64,000 bases of DNA from Micromonospora peucetia (GCF_900091625.1 NZ_FMIC01000002.1:1240001-1304000), one strand, 5' to 3'. Numbered from the stretch's first letter, positions 52,586-63,604 are shown. Numbers and translations: made by a program. The notes: generated by a model from the letters alone, not told the origin.

Positions 52586-53275
52586 ATGGCGGATGTCCCT
52601 GGCAGCGACGGCACGGCCGGCCGGCGGCGGGCGGTTCCCGCCGCGGCCCCAAAGCCCTCCTCACGGGTACGCATGTCGGCGGCCCAGCGCCGGGAGCAGC
52701 TGATCTCGATCGCCCGGCAGATCTTCGCCGAGCGCGGTTTCGACGCCACCTCCATAGAGGAGGTGGCGTCCCGCGCGAAGGTCTCCAAGCCGGTGGTCTA
52801 CGAGCACTTCGGCGGCAAGGAGGGGCTCTACGCGGTGGTGGTGGACCGGGAGGTCCGCGCCCTGCTGGACCGGATCACCACGGCCCTGACCGCCGGCCAC
52901 CCGCGCGAGTTGCTGGAGCAGGCGGCGCTGGCCCTGCTGACCTACATCGAGGAGGAGACCAGCGGCTTCCGGGTGCTGGTACGGGACTCGCCGGTGCTGT
53001 CTGCGGCGGGCAACTTCAGCAGCGTGATGAACGACGTGGCGCACCAGGTGGAGCACATCCTGGGTGCGGAGTTCAAGAGCCGGGGCTACGACCCGAAGCT
53101 GGCCGAGCTCTATTCGCAGGCGCTGGTGGGGATGGTGGCGCTGACCGGCCGCTGGTGGCTGGAGGTCCGCAAGCCGCGCAAGGAGACGGTCGCGGCGCAC
53201 CTGGTCAACCTGGCCTGGAGCGGGCTGTCGCACCTGGAGGCGAAGCCGGGCCTGATCACGGTGCGGGGGCGCTGA
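52586..53275 (+). CDS. TetR-family regulator, likely of fatty acid metabolism
   Basis: A 229-residue regulator with a disordered N-terminus of about 25 residues, then the DNA-binding domain: ISIARQIFAERGFDATSIEE and VASRAKVSKPVVYEHFGGKE. The C-terminal domain (LLTYIEEETSGFRVLVRDS) resembles TetR_C regulators of lipid metabolism. ATG 52586 is preferred; in-frame starts at 52517 and 52421 would add only low-complexity sequence. The role in desaturase control is inferred from adjacency. Confidence 0.85.
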   Translation: MADVPGSDGTAGRRRAVPAAAPKPSSRVRMSAAQRREQLISIARQIFAERGFDATSIEEVASRAKVSKPVVYEHFGGKEGLYAVVVDREVRALLDRITTALTAGHPRELLEQAALALLTYIEEETSGFRVLVRDSPVLSAAGNFSSVMNDVAHQVEHILGAEFKSRGYDPKLAELYSQALVGMVALTGRWWLEVRKPRKETVAAHLVNLAWSGLSHLEAKPGLITVRGR

Positions 53276-53290
53276 CCCGGGGGCGGATGT

Positions 53291-53767
53291 TCAGCGGCTG
53301 TGGGCGTCGGAGACCGGGTGGTGCCGGCGGCGCCGCTCCTCCTCGGCGTGCTCGTCGGTGCCGACCTTGTCGTACAGGCCGGTGCCGAGCAGGAGCAGGC
53401 CGAAGAACATCGACACGACGACGGTGGACATCGAGAAGTTGAGGAAGTTGGCGTCGGTCTGGAGCACGGACATCATGAGGATGCTGGTGGCCAGGAAGAC
53501 GACCCCGGCGGTCAGGTTCATGTGGTGACCGAGGTTGCCGCGCCGGGACGCCCCGACGATGAGCACGATCCCGAAGGCGACGGAGATCAGCGAGAAGGCC
53601 AGGTTGGTGCGGAGCCCGAGGGCCCAGTTGCTGCCCCGGTCGAAGAGCGGGTCGCCCCACGTCAGGGCGACGCCCCAGACCCCGAAGACCAGGATGTAGA
53701 GCCCCACCAGGCCGGCGAGGACCCGGTAGACCGGCCGTGCCGGATGGTTCACGGGAAAGTGCGGCAT
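53291..53767 (-). CDS. DUF4383 membrane protein, paralogue 1
   Basis: A 158-residue protein with four helices. It opens PVNHPARPVYRVLAGLVGLY, the DUF4383 hallmark, and ends with an acidic and Arg-rich cytosolic tail (DKVGTDEHAEEERRRRHH). GGAGGGG lies before ATG 53767. Function unknown. A second paralogue lies immediately upstream; the two share MxHxPVNHPARPVYR and a YxKVGTD end. Confidence 0.85.
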   Translation of the reverse strand: MPHFPVNHPARPVYRVLAGLVGLYILVFGVWGVALTWGDPLFDRGSNWALGLRTNLAFSLISVAFGIVLIVGASRRGNLGHHMNLTAGVVFLATSILMMSVLQTDANFLNFSMSTVVVSMFFGLLLLGTGLYDKVGTDEHAEEERRRRHHPVSDAHSR

Positions 53768-53921
53768 GGCCCCTCCGCCCGAGTAGGACAATCGCCCCGA
53801 TTGTCCCCCGGCAGGAGCCGACTGTCCCCCAAACCGCCCAAAGGCAACACCCGACAACGGGCGGAACGAAGAAGATCCCACCCCACCGGACCGCAGGGCC
53901 GGGTCGGAGCGGGACCACGTC

Positions 53922-53995
53922 GGTTGTCGCCGGAGCCCGACCCGCGCAGGGATCAAGCCTGACCGCCCGGAGCGGGTCGGGCTCCGGCGACAACC
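53922..53995 (-). repeat. 74-bp constant-loop hairpin element, copy 2
   Basis: Arms 53922-53945 and 53972-53995 are perfect 24-bp reverse complements (left arm begins GGTTGTCGCC). The 26-nt loop differs from copy 1 at one base only and again holds GGATCAAGCCTGACCGCCC. The arms match copy 1 at 13 of 24 positions, and all 11 changed positions are changed on both arms. It lies 21 nt after the stop of DUF4383 paralogue 2 and upstream of paralogue 1, in the same orientation as copy 1 relative to transcription. Confidence 0.92.
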
Positions 53996-54016
53996 CGGAG
54001 CACAATCAGAGAAAGA

Positions 54017-54472
54017 TCAGAGTACGAGCCGGGCCTTCTGCCAGGCGTCCTGCTCCGCGTCCGTGCCGACCTTGCCGTACATGCCGACCATCAGCAGGAC
54101 CAGGCTGACCACCATCAGCACGATGACCGTGAAGATGCTGAAGTTGAAGATGTTGGCCTCGGTCTGGATGAAGGCGAGACCGGCGAGGCTGATCACCATG
54201 ATGACGTACGCCAGCCACTGGTTGACCATGACGTCGATGTTGCGACCGATCGCGGTGCCGGCCAGCACCGCGGCCCCCAGCAGGACGCTGACCAGTGAGA
54301 ACCCGAGGTTCGTGCCCTGGCCGAGGATCGCGGTGTCATCCTGGGCGAAGACCTCGTCGCCGACGCTCGCGATGATGCCGAGCACGCCGAAGGCCACCAG
54401 GTACAGACCGGTCAGCCCGCCGATCGCCCGGTAGACCGGCCGCGCGGGGTGATTGACGGGGGTGTGGGCCAT
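54017..54472 (-). CDS. DUF4383 membrane protein, paralogue 2
   Basis: A 151-residue four-helix protein starting MAHTPVNHPARPVYRAIGGL, with GTNLGFSLVSVLLGAAVL and QTEANIFNFSIFTVIVLMVV in the membrane. GGAG lies 8 nt before ATG 54472. It is the upstream member of a tandem pair; the products are clearly related but diverged in the loops and tail. Function unknown. Confidence 0.85.
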   Translation of the reverse strand: MAHTPVNHPARPVYRAIGGLTGLYLVAFGVLGIIASVGDEVFAQDDTAILGQGTNLGFSLVSVLLGAAVLAGTAIGRNIDVMVNQWLAYVIMVISLAGLAFIQTEANIFNFSIFTVIVLMVVSLVLLMVGMYGKVGTDAEQDAWQKARLVL

Positions 54473-54585
54473 GTCTGAGTCTCCAACGCCGTTCGGTTGA
54501 GGGGTCGCGGACGATTGTCCCGCACGTCGAAGTGTGACGCCGCACACGGGGGCCTCCCGGTGCGGCGCCGCGACGACGGGATGGC

Positions 54586-56391
<1,806 letters not shown>

Positions 56392-56512
56392 GACCTCACC
56401 TCCCATGATCAAGGCGTCCCGGTGCCGGCCGGCACCTGGGACGCCTGAGCCTCCAGCCTACGCGGACCACCCCACCGCCCGCCCCACGCGGGGTTCCCGC
56501 AGACTTCCCCGC

Positions 56513-56579
56513 GATCTTGCACTTAGCGCCCCGACAAGGGGCACATTCCACCCATATCTCGGGCCAGAAGTGCAAGATC
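56513..56579. repeat. 67-bp inverted-arm element, copy C
   Basis: GATCTTGCACTT (56513-56524) and AAGTGCAAGATC (56568-56579) with a 43-nt interior; GCCC and GGGC pair inside as in copy A. It lies in the 277-bp gap between ABC-F and ispE, two genes read in the same direction, with C-rich sequence to the left and a G-rich tract (to about 56668) to the right. The rest of the gap holds no gene I can support. Confidence 0.93.
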
Positions 56580-56668
56580 GGCGGCGATGGTGCCGAACAC
56601 CAGCGAGCGTCTTGCCCGCGCGGACACGCGCGGGAGGACGGGGGGACGGGGGGGGAACGGGGAGGGGG

Positions 56669-57625
56669 TCAGGCGATGCGGGCGCCGGGGACCGGGCCGT
56701 GGGCGGTGCGGGCGGTGCGGCAGACGTCGGCGGATGCCAGCTCGGTGGCGATCCGTTCGGCGTCGGCGGCATCCGTCGCCAGGAAGACGCAGGTTGGCCC
56801 CGAGCCTGAGACGATTCCGGCCAGCGCGCCCGCCGCCTCGCCGGCCTTCAGCGTCTCCGCCAGCGACGGGCGCATGGCCAGGGCGGCGTCCTGGAGATCG
56901 TTGCCGAGGGTCTCGGCCAGGACCCGGGGGTCGCGTTGGCGCAGCGCGGCGAAGAGCGCGTCGGTGCTGCCCAGCGGCTCGCCGGCCACGCCGGCCTCGC
57001 GGAGCCGGTCCAACTCCCGGTAGGCGGCCGGGGTGGAGAGGCCGCCGTCGGCGATGGCCACCACCCAGTGCCAGGTGGTGGGGCGGGCCAGCACGGGGCT
57101 GACCGTCTCGCCCCGACCGGTGCCCAGGGCGGTGCCACCGTGGATCAGAAACGGCACGTCGGAACCGAGGTCGGCGGCGATCCGGGCCAGCTCGTCGCGG
57201 GACAGCCCGGTCCCCCAGAGCGCGTCGCAGGCGACCAGCGCGGCGGCGGCGTCGGCGCTGCCCCCGGCCAGCCCGCCGGCCAGCGGGATCTGCTTGCGCA
57301 GGTGCAGTCGGGCGTGCGCAGGCACCCCGGCGTGGGCGGCGAGGGCGTGGGCCGCCCGGATGACCAGATTGGTGTCGTCCAGGGCCAGCTCGCCGGTGCC
57401 CTCGCCCTCCATGGTGAGGGTGAGCGTGTCGCCCCGGCGGGCGGTCAGCTCGTCGTGGATGGAGATCGCGTGGTAGACGGTGTTCAGCTCGTGGTAGCCG
57501 TCGCCGCGCAGCGGCCCCACCCCGAGGTGCAGGTTGACCTTGGCGGGCACCCGGACCCGCACCGGCCCGCTGGCTCCGCGCCGCCGCTGCTCGCCCTCGT
57601 CGTCCGGTCCCCAGGCCTCGGTCAC
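56669..57625 (-). CDS. ispE: 4-diphosphocytidyl-2-C-methyl-D-erythritol kinase
   Basis: A 318-residue GHMP kinase of the MEP isoprenoid pathway. VRVPAKVNLHLGVGPLRGDG near residue 23, the ATP loop PLAGGLAGGSADAAAALVA near 112, and SGSGPTCVFL near 280. GTG 57625 overlaps a tiny upstream ORF by 4 nt. It follows rsmA as in most actinobacteria. Confidence 0.95.
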   Translation of the reverse strand: MTEAWGPDDEGEQRRRGASGPVRVRVPAKVNLHLGVGPLRGDGYHELNTVYHAISIHDELTARRGDTLTLTMEGEGTGELALDDTNLVIRAAHALAAHAGVPAHARLHLRKQIPLAGGLAGGSADAAAALVACDALWGTGLSRDELARIAADLGSDVPFLIHGGTALGTGRGETVSPVLARPTTWHWVVAIADGGLSTPAAYRELDRLREAGVAGEPLGSTDALFAALRQRDPRVLAETLGNDLQDAALAMRPSLAETLKAGEAAGALAGIVSGSGPTCVFLATDAADAERIATELASADVCRTARTAHGPVPGARIA

Positions 57626-57762
57626 GGGGCGGTGTCCCGCACGCGCAGGCGGATGTCGAACGGCTTCTCCACGATCAGCTCCTCGGCGGAGTCGACGGCC
57701 AGCTCGTACCGGCCGTCGACCAGGTCGTACGCGTACACGTGCGGATGGCCCCCGGTGGGCAC
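57622..57762 (-). pseudogene. 46-residue ORF between rsmA and ispE, resembling a Uma2 endonuclease C-terminus
   Basis: GTG 57762 lies 9 nt after the rsmA stop; the frame encodes 46 residues, including VYAYDLVDGRYELAVDSAEE and PFDIRLRV, and its TGA overlaps the ispE GTG (GTGA). The strand pattern resembles the end of Uma2/DUF820 proteins (a YEL strand, then a PF-hydrophobic motif), without the catalytic core. Either a remnant of a lost gene or a real small protein kept for translational coupling. The family likeness is tentative. Confidence 0.45.
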
Positions 57763-57771
57763 GGCGTCAGC

Positions 57772-58641
57772 CTACTGCGCGGCGGGTGGGGCGGCCGGAG
57801 CCGACGCGGCGATGGCGGCGAACTGCTCGACGGTGAGTGACTCCCCGCGCGCGCCGGGGTCGACCCCGGCGGCGACGAGGGCCGCAGCCGCCCGGTCCGC
57901 GCCGCCGGCCCAGCCGGCCAGCGCGGCGCGCAGGGTCTTGCGGCGCTGCGCGAACGCCGCGTCCACCACGGCGAAGACCCGTTGCCGGGGTACGTCGACG
58001 CGGGGCGGCTCGCGGCGGGCGAAGGCGACCAGTCCGGAGTCGACGTTCGGCACCGGCCAGAAGACGTTCGGCGGGACCTTCCCGGCGGCGCGGGCCGAGG
58101 CGTACCAGGCGAGCTTGACCGAGGGCACGCCGTACACCTTGGAACCGGGGCCGGCGACGAGCCGGTCGGCGACCTCCTTCTGCACCATCACCAACCCGTG
58201 CCGCAGGCTGGGCAGCTCGGCGAGCAGGTTCAGCACCACCGGCACGGCCACGTTGTAGGGCAGGTTCGCCACCAGCGCGGTCGGCGGCGGATCGGCCAGC
58301 TCGGCGGCCCGGATGCGCAGCGCGTCGGCGTGGTGCATGGTCAGCCGCGCGGCGTGGGGCTCGGCGTGCCGGGCGACGGTGTCCGGCAGCGCGCCGGCCA
58401 GCGTCGGATCGAGTTCCACGGCGTGCACGTGCGCGGCGACCGGGAGCAGGGCGAGGGTGAGCGAGCCCAGGCCGGGGCCGACCTCCAGCGCCACGTCGTC
58501 CGGGGCCAGCCCGGCGGCGGTGACGATGCGCCGGACGGTGTTCGGGTCGTGCACGAAGTTCTGGCCGAGCCTCTTGGTGGGGGTGACGCCCAGCCGGGCG
58601 GCCAGTTCCCGGATCTCCGCCGGGCCGAGGAGACCGGTCAC
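57772..58641 (-). CDS. rsmA: 16S rRNA (A1518/A1519-N6)-dimethyltransferase
   Basis: A 289-residue KsgA-type enzyme. [18 protein letters not shown] near the start, SAM loop [15 protein letters not shown] near 51, NLPYNVAVP catalytic motif near 125, and the C-terminal [12 protein letters not shown]. The GTG at 58641 starts 51 bp after the tatD stop. Confidence 0.95.
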   Translation of the reverse strand: MTGLLGPAEIRELAARLGVTPTKRLGQNFVHDPNTVRRIVTAAGLAPDDVALEVGPGLGSLTLALLPVAAHVHAVELDPTLAGALPDTVARHAEPHAARLTMHHADALRIRAAELADPPPTALVANLPYNVAVPVVLNLLAELPSLRHGLVMVQKEVADRLVAGPGSKVYGVPSVKLAWYASARAAGKVPPNVFWPVPNVDSGLVAFARREPPRVDVPRQRVFAVVDAAFAQRRKTLRAALAGWAGGADRAAAALVAAGVDPGARGESLTVEQFAAIAASAPAAPPAAQ

Positions 58642-58669
58642 GCCCCGTAGCCTATGCGGCCCCCCTCAA

Positions 58670-58696
58670 GTGAAAGGAGGGGCCCCTTCCTTTCAC
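58670..58696 (-). terminator. GGGGCCCC-centred hairpin over the tatD stop
   Basis: GTGAAAGGA-GGGG (58670-58682) pairs with CCCC-T-TCCTTTCAC (58683-58696), a 13-bp stem with one bulged T and no loop beyond the central GGGGCCCC. It covers the tatD stop codon and fills most of the tatD-rsmA gap. It may attenuate rsmA expression; it is also reminiscent of dispersed GGGGCCCC hairpins in this genus, which I cannot verify here. Confidence 0.65.
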
Positions 58697-59601
58697 CACG
58701 GGCCGAAGGTGCGGTTGCCGGTGGTGGAGATGGCGGCGCAGAGCCGGTCCAGGTCCGTACCGGTCGTCTCGGCCAGCGCCCGTACGGTCAGCGGGATCAG
58801 GTACGAGGCGTTCGGCCGGCCCCGGTGCGGCATCGGGGTCAGGTAGGGCGCGTCGGTCTCCACCAGGAGCTGCTCGACCGGGGTCAGCGCGGCGGCCTCC
58901 CGCAGCGCGGTGGCGCTGCCGAAGGTGACCGTGCCGGCGAAACTGAGCAGGTAGCCCCGGCGGACGCACTCGCGGGCGAAGTCGGCGTCGCCGGAGAAGC
59001 AGTGCAGCACCACGGTCTCCGGCGCACCCTCGTCGTCGAGGATCCGCAGCACGTCGGCGTGTGCGTCCCGGTCGTGGACGACCAGCGCCTTGCCGTACCG
59101 CTTGGCGATGGCGATGTGCGCCCGGAAGCTCTCCTCCTGCACGGCGCGGCCCTCCTCGCCGGTACGGAAGAAGTCCATCCCGGTCTCGCCGATCCCGCGT
59201 ACCCGGTCCCGGGCGGCGAGCGCCTCGATCTCGCGCAGCGCCTCGTCCAGGTCGGCCAGGCGGGGGGCCTCGTTCGGGTGCAGCGCCACGGTGGCCAGCA
59301 CGGCCGGGTGGGTGTCGGCGACGTCGGCGCCCCAGCGGGAGGAGGCGACGTCAACGCCGACCTGCACCAGCCGGTCCACCCCCACCGAGGCGGCGACGGC
59401 CACGGCCACGGCGACCGGGTCCTCAGCGGCGCCGCCGCCCGGATCTCCGTCCGCCCGCGGGGGCACGCCGGCCTCGCTGACGGTGATGTCGAGATGGGTG
59501 TGGCTGTCCAGCACGGGACGGGGCAGCGGATCGGGCACCGGCGGGAACTCCCCGGCCCGGCGGGCGGCACGCTGCTTGCGGGTTTCGGTGGGCTCGCTCA
59601 T
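58693..59601 (-). CDS. tatD: TatD-family metal-dependent DNase
   Basis: A 302-residue metal-dependent hydrolase. Metal ligands appear in DSHTHLD, GETGMDFF, VVHDRDAHAD, HCFSGD and ETDAPYL. TatD proteins are 3'-5' DNA/RNA exonucleases or D-Tyr-tRNA deacylase-like enzymes. ATG 59601. In related actinobacteria an rpfB gene often separates it from rsmA; here only 51 bp do. Confidence 0.93.
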   Translation of the reverse strand: MSEPTETRKQRAARRAGEFPPVPDPLPRPVLDSHTHLDITVSEAGVPPRADGDPGGGAAEDPVAVAVAVAASVGVDRLVQVGVDVASSRWGADVADTHPAVLATVALHPNEAPRLADLDEALREIEALAARDRVRGIGETGMDFFRTGEEGRAVQEESFRAHIAIAKRYGKALVVHDRDAHADVLRILDDEGAPETVVLHCFSGDADFARECVRRGYLLSFAGTVTFGSATALREAAALTPVEQLLVETDAPYLTPMPHRGRPNASYLIPLTVRALAETTGTDLDRLCAAISTTGNRTFGPW

Positions 59602-59780
59602 CGCGGCCAGCATCACACACCGCCGTCAGCGCGGCGGAAAAGACCCGCGCGTGACGTACGGGGGCGTGGTGGACCTGCCGTACCCGCTCTGACCGGGCGC
59701 GGCACCCGCAAGCGGCGGCATAACCCCGGGCGGGGCGGGAACCCGCGGGCGTCCGACCGTCACGTGACCAGGAGACGCGT

Positions 59781-60632
59781 ATGCCTTTCATCACCGTGGG
59801 TACGGAGAATTCCGCCCCCATCGACCTGTACTACGAGGACCACGGCCAGGGGCAGCCGATCGTGCTGATCCACGGCTTCCCGTTCAACGGGGCGACCTGG
59901 GAGAAGCTGAGCGGCCCCCTGCTCGCGGCCGGCTACCGCGTGATCACGTATGACCGGCGGGGCTTCGGCAACTCGGCGCAGCCCAGCTTCGGCTACGACT
60001 ACGACACGTTCGCCGCCGACCTCGACGTGCTGATGAACGAGCTGGACCTGCGCGACGCGATCCTGGTCGGCCACTCGATGGGCACCGGCGAGGTGACCCG
60101 CTACCTGGGCGCGTACGGCTCGCAGCGGGTCGACCGGGCGGTGCTGATGGCCCCGCTCGCGCCGTTCCTGCTGAAGACCTCCGACAACCCGGAGGGGGTC
60201 GAGAAGAGCCTCTTCGACGGCTTCCAGAAGGCGATCATCGATGACCGGTTCGCCTACCTCACCACCTTCTGCGAGGCGTTCTTCAACTACCAGGAGAACA
60301 AGGGCAGGGTGGTCAGCGAGGAGGCGTTCCGGGCGCACTGGGAGATCGGCGCGCGGGCCTCGGCGAAGGGTACGCACGACTGCGTGGACGCCTGGCAGAC
60401 CGACTTCCGGGGCGACCTGCCGAACATCGACGTCCCGGTGTTGATCATCCAGGGCGACAAGGACGCCGTGCTGCCCTACCCGGCGACCGGTCAGCGGCTC
60501 GCGTCGATGCTGCCCGACGGGAAGCTGGTGACCCTGAAGGGGGCGCCGCACGGCACTCCCTGGACGCATCCGGCCGAGGTGAACCGCGCGATCATGGACT
60601 TCATCGGCGCCCCCGCGATGGCCCGGGCCTGA
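59781..60632 (+). CDS. Alpha/beta hydrolase (non-haem haloperoxidase-like)
   Basis: A 283-residue hydrolase. Oxyanion loop HGFPFNG, nucleophile S99 in GHSMG, acid in QGDKDAVLP near 230, and His in GAPHGTPW near 258. The layout matches non-haem chloroperoxidases and related esterases; true substrates vary. AGGAG lies 6 nt before ATG 59781. It stands alone between tatD and metG. Confidence 0.88.
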   Translation: MPFITVGTENSAPIDLYYEDHGQGQPIVLIHGFPFNGATWEKLSGPLLAAGYRVITYDRRGFGNSAQPSFGYDYDTFAADLDVLMNELDLRDAILVGHSMGTGEVTRYLGAYGSQRVDRAVLMAPLAPFLLKTSDNPEGVEKSLFDGFQKAIIDDRFAYLTTFCEAFFNYQENKGRVVSEEAFRAHWEIGARASAKGTHDCVDAWQTDFRGDLPNIDVPVLIIQGDKDAVLPYPATGQRLASMLPDGKLVTLKGAPHGTPWTHPAEVNRAIMDFIGAPAMARA

Positions 60633-60641
60633 CGCGTACGA

Positions 60642-60676
60642 CGACGGGCGCGACCCTCCCGGGGTCGCGCCCGTCG
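60642..60676. terminator. Bidirectional terminator
   Basis: CGACGGGCGCGACCC (60642-60656) and GGGTCGCGCCCGTCG (60662-60676) form a perfect 15-bp stem with a 5-nt loop between the convergent hydrolase (60632) and metG (60692) stops. Confidence 0.9.
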
Positions 60677-60691
60677 GCACGCAGGCGGCCG

Positions 60692-62494
60692 TCAGTCGGC
60701 CAGGCGGGCCAGTTCCTCGTCGACGATCGACGGGTCGAGCTTGCGGAAGACCGGCGTCGGCGTGGCCAGCGGCCGGCCGGCCTCCAGCGGCACGGACTCC
60801 CAGCGCGCGCCGACGGTGTAGTCGCCGGTCAGCACCGGGTACGCGGGCCCGCCGTCGAGGTCCTCGACCTCCTCGATGACCGGCATCGGGGCGTGCACGT
60901 CGGTGCCGCCGAGCAGCTCGTGCACCTTCTGCGCGGAGTGCGGCAGGAACGGGGTGAGCAGCGTGTTGGCGTCACTGACCACCTGGAGGACGACGTGCAG
61001 GATGGTGCCCATCCGCGGCTTGTCGGCGTCGCCCTTGAGCTTCCACGGCGCCTGCTCGGAAAGGTATCGGTTGGCCTCGGCGACCACCTTCATCGCCTCG
61101 CCGATGGCCTGCTTCTGGCGGTGCCGGGCGATCAGGTCGCCGACCGTGGTGAAGCCGGCCCGGGCGACCGCGAGCAGCGCCTCGTCGGCCTCGGTGCGGC
61201 CGGCCGGGTCGACCGGCGGGATCGCGCCGAAGTTCTTCGCCGCCATGGAGACGGACCGGTTGACCAGGTTGCCCCAGCCGGCGACCAGTTCGTCGTTGTT
61301 GCGGCGGAGGAACTCGGCCCAGGTGAAGTCGGTGTCGTTGCTCTCCGGGCCGGCGGCGGCGATGAAGTAGCGCAGCGCGTCGGCGTCGTAACGCTCCAGG
61401 AAGTCCCGCACGTAGATGACGACCCGGCGGGAGGAGGAGAACTTCTTCCCCTCCATGGTGAGGTATTCGCTGGAGACCACCTCGGTGGGCAGGTTGAGCC
61501 GGCCCAGCCGGCCCGGCTCGCCGGCCCGGCTGCCCTCGCCGGAGTAGCCGGAGAGCAGCGCCGGCCAGATCACCGAGTGGAAGACGATGTTGTCCTTGCC
61601 CATGAAGTAGTAGCCGCGGGCGTCCTTCCCCTCGCCGTCGGCGGACCAGTACTTCCGCCAGGCCTCGGGGTCGCCGGAGCGGCGGGCCCACTCGATGGAG
61701 GCGGACAGGTAGCCGATCACGGCGTCGAACCAGACGTAGATGCGCTTGTCGGGGCGGTCCCGCCAGCCGTCGAGCGGGATCGGCACGCCCCACTCCAGGT
61801 CGCGGGTGATGGCCCGGGGCTGGAGGTCGTCGAGCAGGTTCCTGGAGAAGCGCAGCACGTTGGGCCGCCAGCCCTCGCGGGTGTCGAGCCACTGCCGCAG
61901 CACGTCGGCCAGGGCGGGCAGGTCGAGGAAGAAGTGCTCGGTCTCGACGAACTTCGGGGTCTCCCCGTTGATCCGCGACTTCGGGTCGATCAGGTCGATC
62001 GGGTCGAGCTGGTTGCCGCAGTTGTCGCACTGGTCGCCACGGGCGCTGTCATAGCCGCAGATCGGGCAGGTGCCCTCGATGTAGCGGTCGGGCAGGGTCC
62101 GGCCGGTGGACGGGGAGATCGCCCCCATGGTGGTCTTCGGGACGATGTAGCCGTTGCGGTACATCCCCTCGAACAGCTCCTGCACCACCGCGTAGTGGTT
62201 GCGGGTGGTGGTGCGGGTGAACAGGTCGTAGGAGAGGCCGAGGCCGTGCAGGTCCTCCACGATCACCCGGTTGTAGCGGTCGGCCAGCTCGCGCGGGGTG
62301 ACGCCGTCGGCGTCCGCCTGCACCTGGATGGGGGTGCCGTGCTCGTCGGTGCCCGACACCATGAGCACGTCGTGGCCGGCCATCCGCATGTACCGGCTGA
62401 AGACGTCGGAGGGAACGCCGAAACCGGAGACGTGGCCGATGTGGCGCGGGCCGTTGGCGTACGGCCAGGCGACCGCCGCGAGAACGTGACTCAT
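60692..62494 (-). CDS. metG: Methionyl-tRNA synthetase
   Basis: A 600-residue class I synthetase. HIGH motif PRHIGHVSG near 16; zinc knuckle [17 protein letters not shown] near 141-157; KMSKS variant GKKFSSSR near 350. It charges initiator and elongator tRNA-Met. ATG 62494. The C-terminal anticodon-binding helix bundle is present; no tRNA-binding EMAP-like domain is seen. Confidence 0.96.
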   Translation of the reverse strand: MSHVLAAVAWPYANGPRHIGHVSGFGVPSDVFSRYMRMAGHDVLMVSGTDEHGTPIQVQADADGVTPRELADRYNRVIVEDLHGLGLSYDLFTRTTTRNHYAVVQELFEGMYRNGYIVPKTTMGAISPSTGRTLPDRYIEGTCPICGYDSARGDQCDNCGNQLDPIDLIDPKSRINGETPKFVETEHFFLDLPALADVLRQWLDTREGWRPNVLRFSRNLLDDLQPRAITRDLEWGVPIPLDGWRDRPDKRIYVWFDAVIGYLSASIEWARRSGDPEAWRKYWSADGEGKDARGYYFMGKDNIVFHSVIWPALLSGYSGEGSRAGEPGRLGRLNLPTEVVSSEYLTMEGKKFSSSRRVVIYVRDFLERYDADALRYFIAAAGPESNDTDFTWAEFLRRNNDELVAGWGNLVNRSVSMAAKNFGAIPPVDPAGRTEADEALLAVARAGFTTVGDLIARHRQKQAIGEAMKVVAEANRYLSEQAPWKLKGDADKPRMGTILHVVLQVVSDANTLLTPFLPHSAQKVHELLGGTDVHAPMPVIEEVEDLDGGPAYPVLTGDYTVGARWESVPLEAGRPLATPTPVFRKLDPSIVDEELARLAD

Positions 62495-62642
62495 GACCAG
62501 GAAGCCTAGTGACCCGCTCACGGTGACCGCGAACCAATAGGGCCCACGGGTCGTAGGACCGGCCGGGAAGGCCCGCTGTTTGTCCGATTTGTCGCCGACA
62601 CGCGGCCTGAACTGCCGGCCGCCGACCCGGCGGCGGGGTGCA

Positions 62643-63572
62643 ATGAACGTCGTGACTGGCAGACGAGCGGCCCGGGATCGTGACGACCGTCCCTTCGGGG
62701 CGCCGCGCGGCGGCGCGGAGTCGCCACGCGGCGGCGTCGGGTCGCCACGCGGCGGCGTCGCCCCGCACCCCCGCGTCGTACCGGCCGCCGCCGGACCGGA
62801 GGCGCCCGCCGACACCGCCGAGCCCCTCGCGCCCGCCGTCGAGGTGGAGCCCACCACGGGAGCGCCGGTCGACGCGGTGCCGCGCCGGGTCCCGGTCCGC
62901 CGGGGGCACTCCCCCGTCGGGAGTACGCCAGGCGCAGGCGACGCCGCAGGTACGCCGGACGGCGGCGACGGCGCGTACTGGCCGCCGATCGAGCAGGTGC
63001 ACTGGGACGGCACGCCGATCCGGGAGGAGCCGAAGCCGCAGCGGCGGCGGTCACCCGGCGCCGACCGGGGCACCCCACGCCCGCCCGACCCGCTGCCCGG
63101 GTTGGCCGTGCTGCTGTCGTTGAGCCTGGTGGCGGCCTTCTTCGCCTGGGTGAGCGCGGGGCCGTTCTGGCTGGCGACGGGGCACGCCACCCGGGGCGAG
63201 GTGGTGATCGTCGACTGCACCGGGGACGGGCTCGCCCAGCGCTGCCGGGGCACCTTCACGCCGGCCGGCCACCCGTGGGTCGCGCCCGCCGTACGGGTCA
63301 GCGGGGTGGCCGCCGAGGAGACCGCGACCGGTACGACGCTGCCGGCCCGGATGACCGGCCCGGACAGCGGCACCGCGTACGCGGACACCGGCCCCGCCGG
63401 GCACCTGCGTTGGCTGCTCGGCCTGCTGGTGGTGCTCGGCTGCGGCGCCGGGATCGCCCGGTGGACCGGGGCCACCCGGCTCGCCGATCCCCGGCTGCGC
63501 CGCTGGGCGGTGACCGGCGCGCTGGCCGGCCCACTGGTGATCACCCTCGGCTTCCTCGTCGCCGCCTGGTGA
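62643..63572 (+). CDS. Membrane protein with disordered N-terminus, unknown function
   Basis: A 309-residue protein. Residues about 1-155 are disordered and Pro/Gly/Arg-rich, with three tandem PRGG units from a 21-bp DNA repeat near 62700-62765. Three helices follow: [37 protein letters not shown], and [20 protein letters not shown]. The loop between helices 1 and 2 holds two Cys (VDCTGDG, QRCRGTF), which could form a disulfide outside. No known motif. ATG 62643 is preferred to 62580. Confidence 0.7.
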   Translation: MNVVTGRRAARDRDDRPFGAPRGGAESPRGGVGSPRGGVAPHPRVVPAAAGPEAPADTAEPLAPAVEVEPTTGAPVDAVPRRVPVRRGHSPVGSTPGAGDAAGTPDGGDGAYWPPIEQVHWDGTPIREEPKPQRRRSPGADRGTPRPPDPLPGLAVLLSLSLVAAFFAWVSAGPFWLATGHATRGEVVIVDCTGDGLAQRCRGTFTPAGHPWVAPAVRVSGVAAEETATGTTLPARMTGPDSGTAYADTGPAGHLRWLLGLLVVLGCGAGIARWTGATRLADPRLRRWAVTGALAGPLVITLGFLVAAW

Positions 63573-63604
63573 CCCCCGGCCCGCGCGGCACACCGGCGGG
63601 TCGC

